Shown here piece by piece: positions 48,627 through 56,629 of a stretch of DNA of 64,000 bases. Location: positions 912,501 through 976,500 of the forward strand of contig JADKHK010000013.1 in assembly GCA_016721845.1 (NCBI GenBank). Direction: 5' to 3'. The translations under genes were made by a program, and so were the position numbers. The DNA comes from Lysobacterales bacterium (GTDB taxonomy: Bacteria; Pseudomonadota; Gammaproteobacteria; Xanthomonadales; Ahniellaceae). Under the pieces are notes generated by a model. That model was not told where the DNA came from. It worked only from the letters and a program-made list of their open reading frames with translations, and made no database searches. The number at the start of each line of letters is the position of its first letter. Positions within the stretch are counted from its first letter, which is position 1.

Positions 48627-49400
48627 ATGGAACGCAAAGATTTGTTCGATGTCGTGCAGGTCCGGGGCATTGACGCCCTGCCCTTTTTGCACAGTCAATG
48701 TGCTGCCGACCTGATGCCGCTGGCGGATGGCCAGCTGCGCTGGAGCGCGCTGCTGAGCCCGCAGGGGCGCGTCCAGTTCGTGGTCGCGGTGATTCGTGAA
48801 AGCAGCGACGCCTGGTGGCTGCTCGTGCCCTTCGAACGTGGCAACGCGCTGGTCGCAACCCTGCGACGCTTCGTGTTTCGACGCAAGGTCGCGATCGAGA
48901 TCAATGTCGACAAGGCCGTTTTGGCGACCGAAACCGGCCTGGACACAGGCATCGATGGCATCCGACTGTCACTGGTCGATCGCGGATCGGCACCAGCGGC
49001 CCTCACTCGGGACGCCCTCGATCGATTCATCAGCGCCGGGTTATCCCTGATCGATGAGGCCGCGGCTGACCGCCACCTGGCCCACTCGCTGCGGCTGGAA
49101 CGGTTTGACGCGTACAGCGTGAAGAAGGGCTGCTATCCGGGGCAGGAAATCGTCGCCCGCACGCATTTCCTCGGCCGCAACAAGCGGGTATTGGTTCGAC
49201 TGGCGGCTGATCCGGTGGTCGTTTGGCACAGTGGCGACAAGGTGTACGTCGACGGCACGGAGATCGGCGAAATCGCCTGCGCGGGTCGGGTCGGGGCACT
49301 GGCGGTGTTGACGCAGCCTGTCGAGCCTGGCCACAGCCTCCAGCTCGGCACGGATAGGCTGGTCGTCATGGTCGCGGACGTGATCGCGGGCGCAAGCTAG
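48627..49400 (+). CDS. ygfZ: YgfZ/GcvT-family folate-binding iron-sulfur protein
   Basis: The 257-residue protein starts at ATG 48627 and has the family signature KKGCYPGQEIVARTHF (KGCYxGQE) near 171. YgfZ uses folate to help mature or repair Fe-S enzymes such as MiaB and SdhB-type clusters. It is divergent from the sdh operon across about 100 bp, a placement that fits its role with Fe-S/FAD assembly. Confidence 0.9.
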   Translation: MERKDLFDVVQVRGIDALPFLHSQCAADLMPLADGQLRWSALLSPQGRVQFVVAVIRESSDAWWLLVPFERGNALVATLRRFVFRRKVAIEINVDKAVLATETGLDTGIDGIRLSLVDRGSAPAALTRDALDRFISAGLSLIDEAAADRHLAHSLRLERFDAYSVKKGCYPGQEIVARTHFLGRNKRVLVRLAADPVVVWHSGDKVYVDGTEIGEIACAGRVGALAVLTQPVEPGHSLQLGTDRLVVMVADVIAGAS

Positions 49401-49481
49401 AAAGAGATACAAAGCGTTGCTTTAGTGCGTTGGCAGTATTGGGAATTGGTGCTATAGCAGCAGCAACAGGAGGGAGGCTCC

Positions 49482-50297
49482 ATGAATCGAGTGTTGCGCA
49501 AGGGCATGCAGGTGGCGCTGGCGGCGCTGTTCGGGATCTCGGCAACTCAAGGCGCCAGCGCTGCGGAATACAAGCTGCTGGTCGAGCCGAGTTACAACGT
49601 GCAGCGTGCGGTCGAGGTCTATCAGCCGCTGGCCGCATATCTGAGCAAGGCCACGGGCCACAAGATCACGCTGGTCACGTCCCGCAACTACCACTTCTTC
49701 TGGCGCGACGTCCGCCAGAATGCGCCGATCGACTTCATGTTCGCCGAAGCGCACTTCACCGACTTCCGCGCCAAGCGGTTCCAGTTCGAGCCGATTGCGC
49801 GCACCGTCGAGAACACCAGCTACACCCTGCTCGGCAGTGACCAGTTGACCAACACCACGCTGAACGGGCTGATCGGCAAGGGCATCGTGACCATGCCTTC
49901 GCCGAGCATGGGTTTCGCGATGCTGCTGCAGCTGTTTCCGGATCCGGTGCGCCAGCCTAATCTGATGTCGACCGCGCAGAGTTGGCGTGATGGCGTCGAG
50001 ATCGTGTTTGCCGGTGAGGCCGATGCCGCGATCGTTCCGACCTGGCTCAAGGACCAGTACCCGAACCTGATTCCGATCGCGACCTCGACCGAGTTCCCCG
50101 GTGCGGCGATCTCGGCCGCGCCCACCGTGCCGCCGGAAGCCAAGCAGGCCGTGAAAGACGCCTTGCTCAAGCTGCACGAAGACCAGGGCGCCTATGAAGT
50201 CCTGTCGGAACTGGGCGTGACGCAATTCATCGAAGCCACCGGCGCTGACTACGACGGCGACGAGAAGGTCCTCGAAGGGTTCTTCGGTTACAAGTGA
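49482..50297 (+). CDS. PhnD-like periplasmic substrate-binding protein
   Basis: The 271-residue protein has a strong ribosome site (AGGAGGGAGG) and a signal peptide ending near GASAAE (about 28). The mature part is a type 2 periplasmic binding fold of the phosphate/phosphonate PhnD group: YNVQRAVEVYQPLAAYLSKA, FMFAEAHFTDFRAK, GIVTMPSPSMGFAMLL, GVEIVFAGEADAAIVPTWL. No ABC permease or ATPase gene lies beside it, so it may act as an orphan binding or sensor protein. A hairpin follows at 50321. Confidence 0.75.
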   Translation: MNRVLRKGMQVALAALFGISATQGASAAEYKLLVEPSYNVQRAVEVYQPLAAYLSKATGHKITLVTSRNYHFFWRDVRQNAPIDFMFAEAHFTDFRAKRFQFEPIARTVENTSYTLLGSDQLTNTTLNGLIGKGIVTMPSPSMGFAMLLQLFPDPVRQPNLMSTAQSWRDGVEIVFAGEADAAIVPTWLKDQYPNLIPIATSTEFPGAAISAAPTVPPEAKQAVKDALLKLHEDQGAYEVLSELGVTQFIEATGADYDGDEKVLEGFFGYK

Positions 50298-50320
50298 TTG
50301 GCGACGAGAAGCCCTCATGG

Positions 50321-50342
50321 AAGGCGCCGAAGGGCGCCTTCA
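50321..50342. terminator. GC-rich hairpin between convergent genes
   Basis: GAAGGCGCC, loop GAAG, GGCGCCTTC. The stem is perfect (9 bp) but only a short T-run (ATCGTTT) follows, so it is at best a weak terminator. Confidence 0.5.
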
Positions 50343-50355
50343 TCGTTTGAGCCGG

Positions 50356-50820
50356 TCAACTTGCGACGGCCTGCAAACCAAAACGCGAATGGCCGGACTG
50401 CTCCAGATAGTCGAGCCACTTCGCAAAGAATGCGTTCATCTGCAATCGATGCCGAAACACCGTGGCCGCCGGCGCGCTGCGTCCGAGCACGTCTTCCAGA
50501 CGCGCGCCGAAATAGCAGGCAGTCACTTCCGCAAGACGTGCATCGCTGAACAGTCGCACGTGCGCCGACGGGTCAGGCTGCCCGGTCAACTCGTCGACCA
50601 ATTCATAGCTGATGCGCAACTCGGTGGTGAACGGCGCGCGTTCCAGAATGTCGACGACCACCGGCAATCCTGCCGTGCCGGCCGAGCGATACCGCCCCAG
50701 CGCCAGTGCCCGCGGACCGAACATGCGCGTGAGTTGCCAGTAATTGGCGCCATACAAGCCCATCAAATAGCCGAAGCGGCTGGGGCGTTGAAGGACGGGG
50801 TGCAATGCGCTCGGAGTCAT
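50356..50820 (-). CDS. DUF1249 (YqiB-like) protein
   Basis: The predicted 154-residue protein begins MTPSALHPVLQRPSRFGYLM and contains YGANYWQLTRMF, VVVDILERAPFTTELRISYE and AHVRLFSDARLAEVTACYFG, the DUF1249 pattern. ATG 50818-50820 gives the family-like N-terminus. An upstream ATG at 50842-50844 would add eight residues, and neither start has a clear ribosome site. Function unknown. Confidence 0.78.
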   Translation of the reverse strand: MTPSALHPVLQRPSRFGYLMGLYGANYWQLTRMFGPRALALGRYRSAGTAGLPVVVDILERAPFTTELRISYELVDELTGQPDPSAHVRLFSDARLAEVTACYFGARLEDVLGRSAPAATVFRHRLQMNAFFAKWLDYLEQSGHSRFGLQAVAS

Positions 50821-50898
50821 GCAGTCGATGTTAGCGATTCGCATCGTTCCGACCAGCCTGCACAGATGCGCAGATGCGGCGTATAGTGGTTACCCGCG

Positions 50899-51714
50899 TC
50901 AGAACAGGTGCCGCTCGATACCGAGCGCCGACAGCACCTTGCTCGCGATCTCCTCGATCGAGGTGTGCGTGGTGCTCAGCACCGGCAGCCGCTCCCGGCG
51001 GAACATCTTCTCGGCTTCGGTGACTTCGCGCCGACATTGCTCCAGCGTCGCGTAACGACTCCCCGGTTTGCGTGCTTCGCGCACCTGCTGCAGGCGCAGC
51101 GGGTCGATCGTGAGCGCGAACAGCTTGTGTCGGTGCATCGTCAGGCGACGCGGCAAGTCACCGGTCTCGAGATCATCCGGTGTCAGCGGGAAATTGGCGG
51201 CCCTGATGCCGAAATGCAGCGCCATGAACAAGCAGGTCGGTGTCTTGCCCGAGCGCGACACGCCGACCAGGATGACGTCGGCGTCGTTGTAGTTGAAGTC
51301 GATGCCGTCATCATGCGTCAGCGCATAGTTGGTCGCATTGATGCGCGCCTCGTACTGTGCGAAATCGACCAGCCCATGGGCCTTGCCGACCCGTGGCTGG
51401 CGCTTGGTGCCGAGCTCCTGCTCCAGCGGCGCGATGAAGGGTGCGAACACATCCATCATCAATGCACCGCTGTCGGAAAGGATGCGCGTGAGGTCGGGGT
51501 CGACCACCGTGTTCACGACCACCGGTCGCAGGCCCGACTCGAGTCCCGCCAGACGCACGCGCTCGGCGGCCTCCAGCGCCTTGTCGACCGAATCGACAAA
51601 AGGGATGCGCATCGTCTCGAATTCGACACTTTCGAACTGCGTGAGCACCGAATGCCCGATGGTTTCCGCCGTGATGCCGGTGCCATCGGAGATGTAGAAG
51701 ATCCTGCGCGCCAT
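50899..51714 (-). CDS. ppsR: PEP synthase regulatory kinase/pyrophosphorylase
   Basis: PpsR inactivates and reactivates PpsA by ADP-dependent phosphorylation and Pi-dependent dephosphorylation. The 271-residue DUF299 protein has IFYISDGTGITAETIGHSVL at the N-terminus, a P-loop GVSRSGKTPTCLF near 152 and TMHRHKLFALTIDPLRLQQV. The ATG at 51712-51714 matches the family start. It is divergent from ppsA, the usual pairing. Confidence 0.93.
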   Translation of the reverse strand: MARRIFYISDGTGITAETIGHSVLTQFESVEFETMRIPFVDSVDKALEAAERVRLAGLESGLRPVVVNTVVDPDLTRILSDSGALMMDVFAPFIAPLEQELGTKRQPRVGKAHGLVDFAQYEARINATNYALTHDDGIDFNYNDADVILVGVSRSGKTPTCLFMALHFGIRAANFPLTPDDLETGDLPRRLTMHRHKLFALTIDPLRLQQVREARKPGSRYATLEQCRREVTEAEKMFRRERLPVLSTTHTSIEEIASKVLSALGIERHLF

Positions 51715-51847
51715 CGAATTGCCCCATCTGCGAGACGCCGAGGATACGCAATGCAGGGCGGCGTCGTGCATGCAAGCTTGCCGGTCCGGATTCAATGGCC
51801 GAAAATCAGCGCTTCGCGGCGCCCCGCCCTTGCTTCCGGAGAATTCC

Positions 51848-54217
51848 ATGACCGACCAGGTGCTCTGGCTCGATCGTTTGCGTCTGTCCGATCTCGCACA
51901 AGTGGGCGGCAAGAATGCCTCGCTGGGCGAAATGATCGGCCATCTCACGGCACTCGGTGTCTCCGTCCCCGGCGGTTTCGCGACCACGGCCGATGCGTTC
52001 CGTGAATTCATCGAGCAGAGCGGTCTCAAGCAACGCATTTTCGACAAGCTGGCCAGCCTCGACATCGAGGACGTCGACGCGCTCTCCAGGGCCGGCACCG
52101 AAATTCGTGGCTGGGTCATCGACACGGCACTCACGCCGCGCCTCGATGCGGCGGTCCGCGCAGCGTATGACCAGCTCTGTGCCGACAACGGCGACACCGT
52201 CAGTGTCGCAGTGCGTTCGTCGGCCACGGCCGAAGACTTGCCGGATGCCTCGTTCGCAGGGCAACAGGAGACCTTCCTCAACGTCGTCGGCATCGAGGAC
52301 GTGCTGCATCGGATCAGGGAAGTCTTCGCGTCCCTCTACAACGACCGTGCGATTGCCTATCGGGTGCATCATGGCTTCAAGCATGAGGACGTGTTTCTCT
52401 CGGCCGGCGTGCAGCTGATGGTCCGCTCCGACGTGGGCGCCTCGGGCGTGCTGTTCACGCTCGACACCGAGTCCGGCTTTCGCGACGCCGTGTTCGTGAC
52501 CGCGAGTTACGGCCTCGGCGAAACCGTCGTCCAGGGCGCCGTCAATCCGGACGAGTTCTACGTCTACAAGCCCACGCTGCGCGCAGGCAAACCGGCCATC
52601 CTGCGTCGTCAGCTCGGCTCGAAGCAGATTCGCATGGTCTATTCGAATGCAGCGGGCGAACGCGTGCGGACCGAAGCCACGCCGCAGGAATTGCAGAACC
52701 GCTTCTCGATCTCCGATGCCGATGTGCACGAATTGTCGAAGCAGGCGCTGGTGATCGAGCAGCACTACGGCCGTCCGATGGATGTGGAGTGGGCAAAGGA
52801 CGGCATCACCGGAAAACTCTTCATCGTCCAGGCGCGTCCGGAAACGGTGAAGTCGCGTGGCCGCGCCACTCAGCTCGAGCGCTTCCACCTGAGCGGCAAG
52901 GGCCCGGTGCTGTGCGAAGGCCGCTCGATCGGCCACAAGATCGGTGCCGGCAAGGCGCGCGTGATCCGCTCGATCACCGAAATGAACAAGCTGCAGCCGG
53001 GCGACGTGCTGGTGGCCGACATGACCGACCCGGACTGGGAACCGATCATGAAACGTGCCTCGGCGATCGTGACCAATCGCGGCGGCCGCACCTGTCATGC
53101 CGCGATCATCGCGCGAGAACTGGGCGTGCCGGCCGTGGTCGGCTGCGGCAATGCACTCGACACCATCCCGGACGGCCACGACGTCACCGTGTCCTGCGCC
53201 GAGGGCGATACCGGTTTCATCTACGACGGCCAACTCGCCTTCGAACGCATCACCGCCGATCTCGAACAGATGCCGCCGGCACCGTTGAAGATCATGATGA
53301 ATGTCGCGAATCCCGAGCGCGCCTTCGACTTCGCGCAGTTGCCGAATGCCGGCGTCGGTTTGGCACGTCTCGAAATGATCATCAACAGCCACATCGGCGT
53401 GCATCCGAAGGCCTTGTTGAACTACGCGCAGCAGGACGCAGCGACCAGGAAGCTGATCGACGCGCGCATGGCCGGTTATGCCGATCCGGTGCAGTTCTAC
53501 GTCGACCGCCTCGCCGAGGGCATCGCGACACTGACCGCGGCGTTCGCGCCGAATCCGGTGATCGTGCGCTTGTCCGACTTCAAGTCGAACGAATATGCCA
53601 ACCTGATCGGCGGCAAGCGCTACGAGCCGCACGAAGAAAATCCGATGATCGGCTATCGCGGCGCGAGTCGCTACGTCTCGGCCGACTTCGCCGACTGCTT
53701 CGCGCTGGAATGCCGCGCGGTGAAGAAGGTGCGCGAAGAGATGGGCCTGGACAATGCCTGGGTCATGATTCCGTTCGTGCGCACGGTCGACGAGGCACGG
53801 CGTGTGGTCGAGGTACTGGCGAAGAACGGCCTCGAACGCGGCAAGGACGGGCTCAAGCTGATCATGATGTGCGAGCTGCCTTCGAATGCCCTGCTCGCCG
53901 ACCAGTTCCTCGACCACTTCGACGGCTTCTCGATCGGTTCGAACGACCTGACCCAGCTGACACTCGGGCTGGACCGCGATTCCGCACTGATCGCCGACTT
54001 GTTCGACGAGCGCAACGATGCGGTGAAAGCGCTCCTGTCGATGGCGATCCAGGCCTGTCGCGCACGCGGCAAATACATCGGCATCTGCGGTCAGGGTCCA
54101 AGCGACCACCCCGACCTCGCCGAATGGCTGATGGACCAGGGCATCGAATCGGTATCGCTGAATCCGGACACGGTGGTCGATACCTGGTTGCGCCTGGCCA
54201 AGCATCGCAAGGCCTGA
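51848..54217 (+). CDS. ppsA: Phosphoenolpyruvate synthase
   Basis: PpsA converts pyruvate, ATP and water to PEP, AMP and Pi in gluconeogenesis. The 789-residue protein (E. coli 792) has GGKNASLGEMIGHL at the ATP-grasp start, the phosphohistidine domain GGRTCHAAIIARELGVPAVV (catalytic His near 416) and the PEP-binding barrel ending SIGSNDLTQLTLG and GICGQGPSDHPDLAEW. ATG 51848 has GGAG seven bases upstream. Activity is likely controlled by the divergent ppsR product. Confidence 0.96.
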   Translation: MTDQVLWLDRLRLSDLAQVGGKNASLGEMIGHLTALGVSVPGGFATTADAFREFIEQSGLKQRIFDKLASLDIEDVDALSRAGTEIRGWVIDTALTPRLDAAVRAAYDQLCADNGDTVSVAVRSSATAEDLPDASFAGQQETFLNVVGIEDVLHRIREVFASLYNDRAIAYRVHHGFKHEDVFLSAGVQLMVRSDVGASGVLFTLDTESGFRDAVFVTASYGLGETVVQGAVNPDEFYVYKPTLRAGKPAILRRQLGSKQIRMVYSNAAGERVRTEATPQELQNRFSISDADVHELSKQALVIEQHYGRPMDVEWAKDGITGKLFIVQARPETVKSRGRATQLERFHLSGKGPVLCEGRSIGHKIGAGKARVIRSITEMNKLQPGDVLVADMTDPDWEPIMKRASAIVTNRGGRTCHAAIIARELGVPAVVGCGNALDTIPDGHDVTVSCAEGDTGFIYDGQLAFERITADLEQMPPAPLKIMMNVANPERAFDFAQLPNAGVGLARLEMIINSHIGVHPKALLNYAQQDAATRKLIDARMAGYADPVQFYVDRLAEGIATLTAAFAPNPVIVRLSDFKSNEYANLIGGKRYEPHEENPMIGYRGASRYVSADFADCFALECRAVKKVREEMGLDNAWVMIPFVRTVDEARRVVEVLAKNGLERGKDGLKLIMMCELPSNALLADQFLDHFDGFSIGSNDLTQLTLGLDRDSALIADLFDERNDAVKALLSMAIQACRARGKYIGICGQGPSDHPDLAEWLMDQGIESVSLNPDTVVDTWLRLAKHRKA

Positions 54218-54224
54218 CGGATCC

Positions 54225-55874
54225 ATGACGGTCGTGTCGCAGGCGCCGCGCATCAGCATCGTGATGACGGCGCGTGAACGCCATGGCCTGAGTTTGCGTT
54301 CGATCGACAGCATCTTCGCGAATACGTCATTGCCGTTTCGCCTGATCTATCTCGACGTGCAGTCACCACCGGCGCTGCGGGCTTCGTTGCGGGCGATGGC
54401 CGATGATGGACGGATCGAACTGCACAGCTACGACGAACCGCTGTGGCCGCAAGTGGCACGGCAACGCATCGCGCCAGGCCTGACCGGCGAATACATTGTC
54501 TTCATCGACAATGATGTCGTGGTCGAATCCGGATGGCTGGAGGCACTGGTGCGCTGTGCCGACGACACGCAGGCGGGCATGGTCGCCCCCCTGTACTTGT
54601 GGAGCGACGGCATCGCCAAGCCCAGGATCCACATGGCCGGCGGTCGGATCGTCGAACATCGCGAGTCCTCCGGCCGGGTATTGGATGAATCCCACCATCT
54701 GCTGAATGCCGACCCCGAGACCGAATGGGCCACGATGCGTCGCCGGCCCTGCGACTTTGCCGAATTCCACTGCATGCTGGTCCGGCGCGACCTGCTCGGG
54801 GACGGGCAACTGCTGGACCCCGCGATCCGTTGCGTCCACGAACACATCGACGTCGCGCTCGCTGTGCGCGAGCGCGGCGCCACGGTGTGGTTCGAACCGG
54901 CGGCGATCGTGACGTACCTGGCCTTCGCGCCCTTCACGCTGGATGACTTGCCGATGCTGCGGGCACGCTGGGACGCCTTCGAAGGCGAAGCCAGCATCGC
55001 TGCATTTGCCCGGAAATGGAGCGTCATCGACGACGAACGCTCGTTCGGTGGCGTACGCATGTTCCTCGCCCGGCACGTCGCTCGTATCGATCCGATTCGC
55101 CCGGACGTTCGAGACCGTGGCGTCCAGCGTGAACCCATGCAGGCGCATGAACTGGCGCAAACTCGCTCTGCCCTGCTCGACCTCGCCCAGCAGCACGGCT
55201 ATGCCGACAGCGACCTGCGCACGCTGTCCGATGCCTGTGCGCGCGCGCAATTGCTGATGAATGCCGGCTATCGCCCCTGCGGCAGGCCCTTCCTCAATCA
55301 TCTGATCGGCACCGCCAGCGTGCTCGTCCGCTACGGCTTTCGGATCGAGGTCGTCGCTGCCGGGGTGCTGCATGCCGCCTATACGCATTGCCCGCCAATC
55401 AATGCGGGCCCGCAAGCTGCGATCGCGCAGGTCGAGGCCTTGCTGGGTGGCCGCGACCACAGGGTGGAGCGCCTGGTGCACGATTACACGCTGCGCGACA
55501 CCTCGCCCGAGTCGTTCGAACTGCCCGATCCTGGCGCGATGACCACCCACGAGGCCGACCTCCTGATGCTGGTCGCTGCCAACGAGGTCGATATGCATCT
55601 GAGCGGCGAGATCCGCTACTCGGGGCGCACCGATGCCCTGGCTCCGGCCTTGCTGGATCGGATCACCTCGGTGGCGCAGCGTCTTGGCGCGCCAGGGTTG
55701 GCCGATACCCTGCACCGTTCGTGGTCGGATCCGCAACCGGTCGACCTTGCCTGGCAGACAGGCGGACGCATCAGCTATCGCATTGGCGGGGGAACCCCGG
55801 CGCCATCGAGCATGATCAGTCCGTTGCCGCGCTTGCTGGCCGAACGCGCACGCGGCGAACGCTCGCCCGGTTGA
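54225..55874 (+). CDS. GT2-type glycosyltransferase fused to an HD-like domain
   Basis: The 549-residue protein starts 7 bp after ppsA. Residues 8-260 are a GT-A glycosyltransferase: RISIVMTARERHGLSLRSID, LIYLDVQS, EYIVFIDNDVVVESGWLEAL (DND at 95-97), then a late HEHIDVALAVRERGATVWFE block. Residues about 335-500 resemble an HD phosphohydrolase (LMNAGYRPCGRPFLNHLIGT, VVAAGVLHAAYTHC, DLLMLVAANEVDMH), as in DUF6817 or RelA/SpoT-type HD regions. The joined activities are unusual: sugar transfer plus a possible nucleotide or phosphate hydrolase. Confidence 0.7.
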   Translation: MTVVSQAPRISIVMTARERHGLSLRSIDSIFANTSLPFRLIYLDVQSPPALRASLRAMADDGRIELHSYDEPLWPQVARQRIAPGLTGEYIVFIDNDVVVESGWLEALVRCADDTQAGMVAPLYLWSDGIAKPRIHMAGGRIVEHRESSGRVLDESHHLLNADPETEWATMRRRPCDFAEFHCMLVRRDLLGDGQLLDPAIRCVHEHIDVALAVRERGATVWFEPAAIVTYLAFAPFTLDDLPMLRARWDAFEGEASIAAFARKWSVIDDERSFGGVRMFLARHVARIDPIRPDVRDRGVQREPMQAHELAQTRSALLDLAQQHGYADSDLRTLSDACARAQLLMNAGYRPCGRPFLNHLIGTASVLVRYGFRIEVVAAGVLHAAYTHCPPINAGPQAAIAQVEALLGGRDHRVERLVHDYTLRDTSPESFELPDPGAMTTHEADLLMLVAANEVDMHLSGEIRYSGRTDALAPALLDRITSVAQRLGAPGLADTLHRSWSDPQPVDLAWQTGGRISYRIGGGTPAPSSMISPLPRLLAERARGERSPG

Positions 55875-55984
55875 CGGGCCTGCGCTTCGCCGCTACGATT
55901 CGAACGCCTGTTTGAAGCGTTCGAGCGAGCCGCGCGAATCGTCTTCCAGGCCCCGCGTTCCCTCTGTCGTCCAGGCGCTGCTCC

Positions 55985-56605
55985 GTGATCAATCCCCACT
56001 TTTCGACCAAAGAACGCATCCTCAGTGCGGCCGAAGATCTGTTCGCCAAGTCCGGATTCGCCGGCGCCTCGCTGCGTCAGGTGACGTCGGCCGCCAACGT
56101 CAATCTGGCCGCGGTGAACTACCACTTCGGATCCAAGGAAAACCTGATCAACGAGTTGTTCAAGCGTCGCCTCGACGATCTCACCGGTGCGCGCATGGCT
56201 GCGCTCGACAAGGTCAAGAGCGCTCGCCAGCCCACGCTCGAAGCGGTCCTCGAAGCGTTCGTGCAGCCGGCCTTGTCGCTGGCCTCCGATCGTGGCGGTG
56301 GATCGTCTTTCGTGCGCCTGCTGGCGCGTGCCTTTGCCGAGCATGACCAGCGCCTGCGCCGGTTCGTGTCCGACAACTATGGCCACGTGCTGAAAGAATT
56401 CGCCAAGGTGATCGCGCACCTGCTGCCGCATCTGTCGAAGGACGCGCTGTATTGGCGCCTCGACTTCGTCAGCGGTGCGCTGACCTACGCCATGTCCGAC
56501 TTCGGCATGATCAAGAAGCCGGCCGGCATCAGCGACGAGCAGCACCGTCGCACCGCTGCCGAACATTTCGTCCGCTTTGCAGCCGCAGGGCTGCGGGCAC
56601 CGTGA
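55985..56605 (+). CDS. TetR/AcrR-family regulator, probably of fatty-acid oxidation genes
   Basis: The 206-residue protein starts at GTG 55985. The N-terminal helix-turn-helix reads TKERILSAAEDLFAKSGFAG, SLRQVTSAANVNLAAVNYHF, GSKENLINELF. The C-terminal ligand domain is of the CerR-like type (LDDLTGARMAALDKVKSA, SFVRLLARAFAEHDQRLRRF). It sits 24 bp before fadN and probably represses the fadN-fadA unit until acyl-CoA binds. The operator is not identified. Confidence 0.8.
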   Translation: MINPHFSTKERILSAAEDLFAKSGFAGASLRQVTSAANVNLAAVNYHFGSKENLINELFKRRLDDLTGARMAALDKVKSARQPTLEAVLEAFVQPALSLASDRGGGSSFVRLLARAFAEHDQRLRRFVSDNYGHVLKEFAKVIAHLLPHLSKDALYWRLDFVSGALTYAMSDFGMIKKPAGISDEQHRRTAAEHFVRFAAAGLRAP

Positions 56606-56629
56606 TTCCCTCCCCCACCGGAAATCCCC

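Noticed and set aside
51806..54313. Open frame of about 835 codons on the minus strand opposite ppsA
   Set aside because: The plus strand encodes a complete PEP synthase with all motifs; the reverse reading is a GC-bias shadow.
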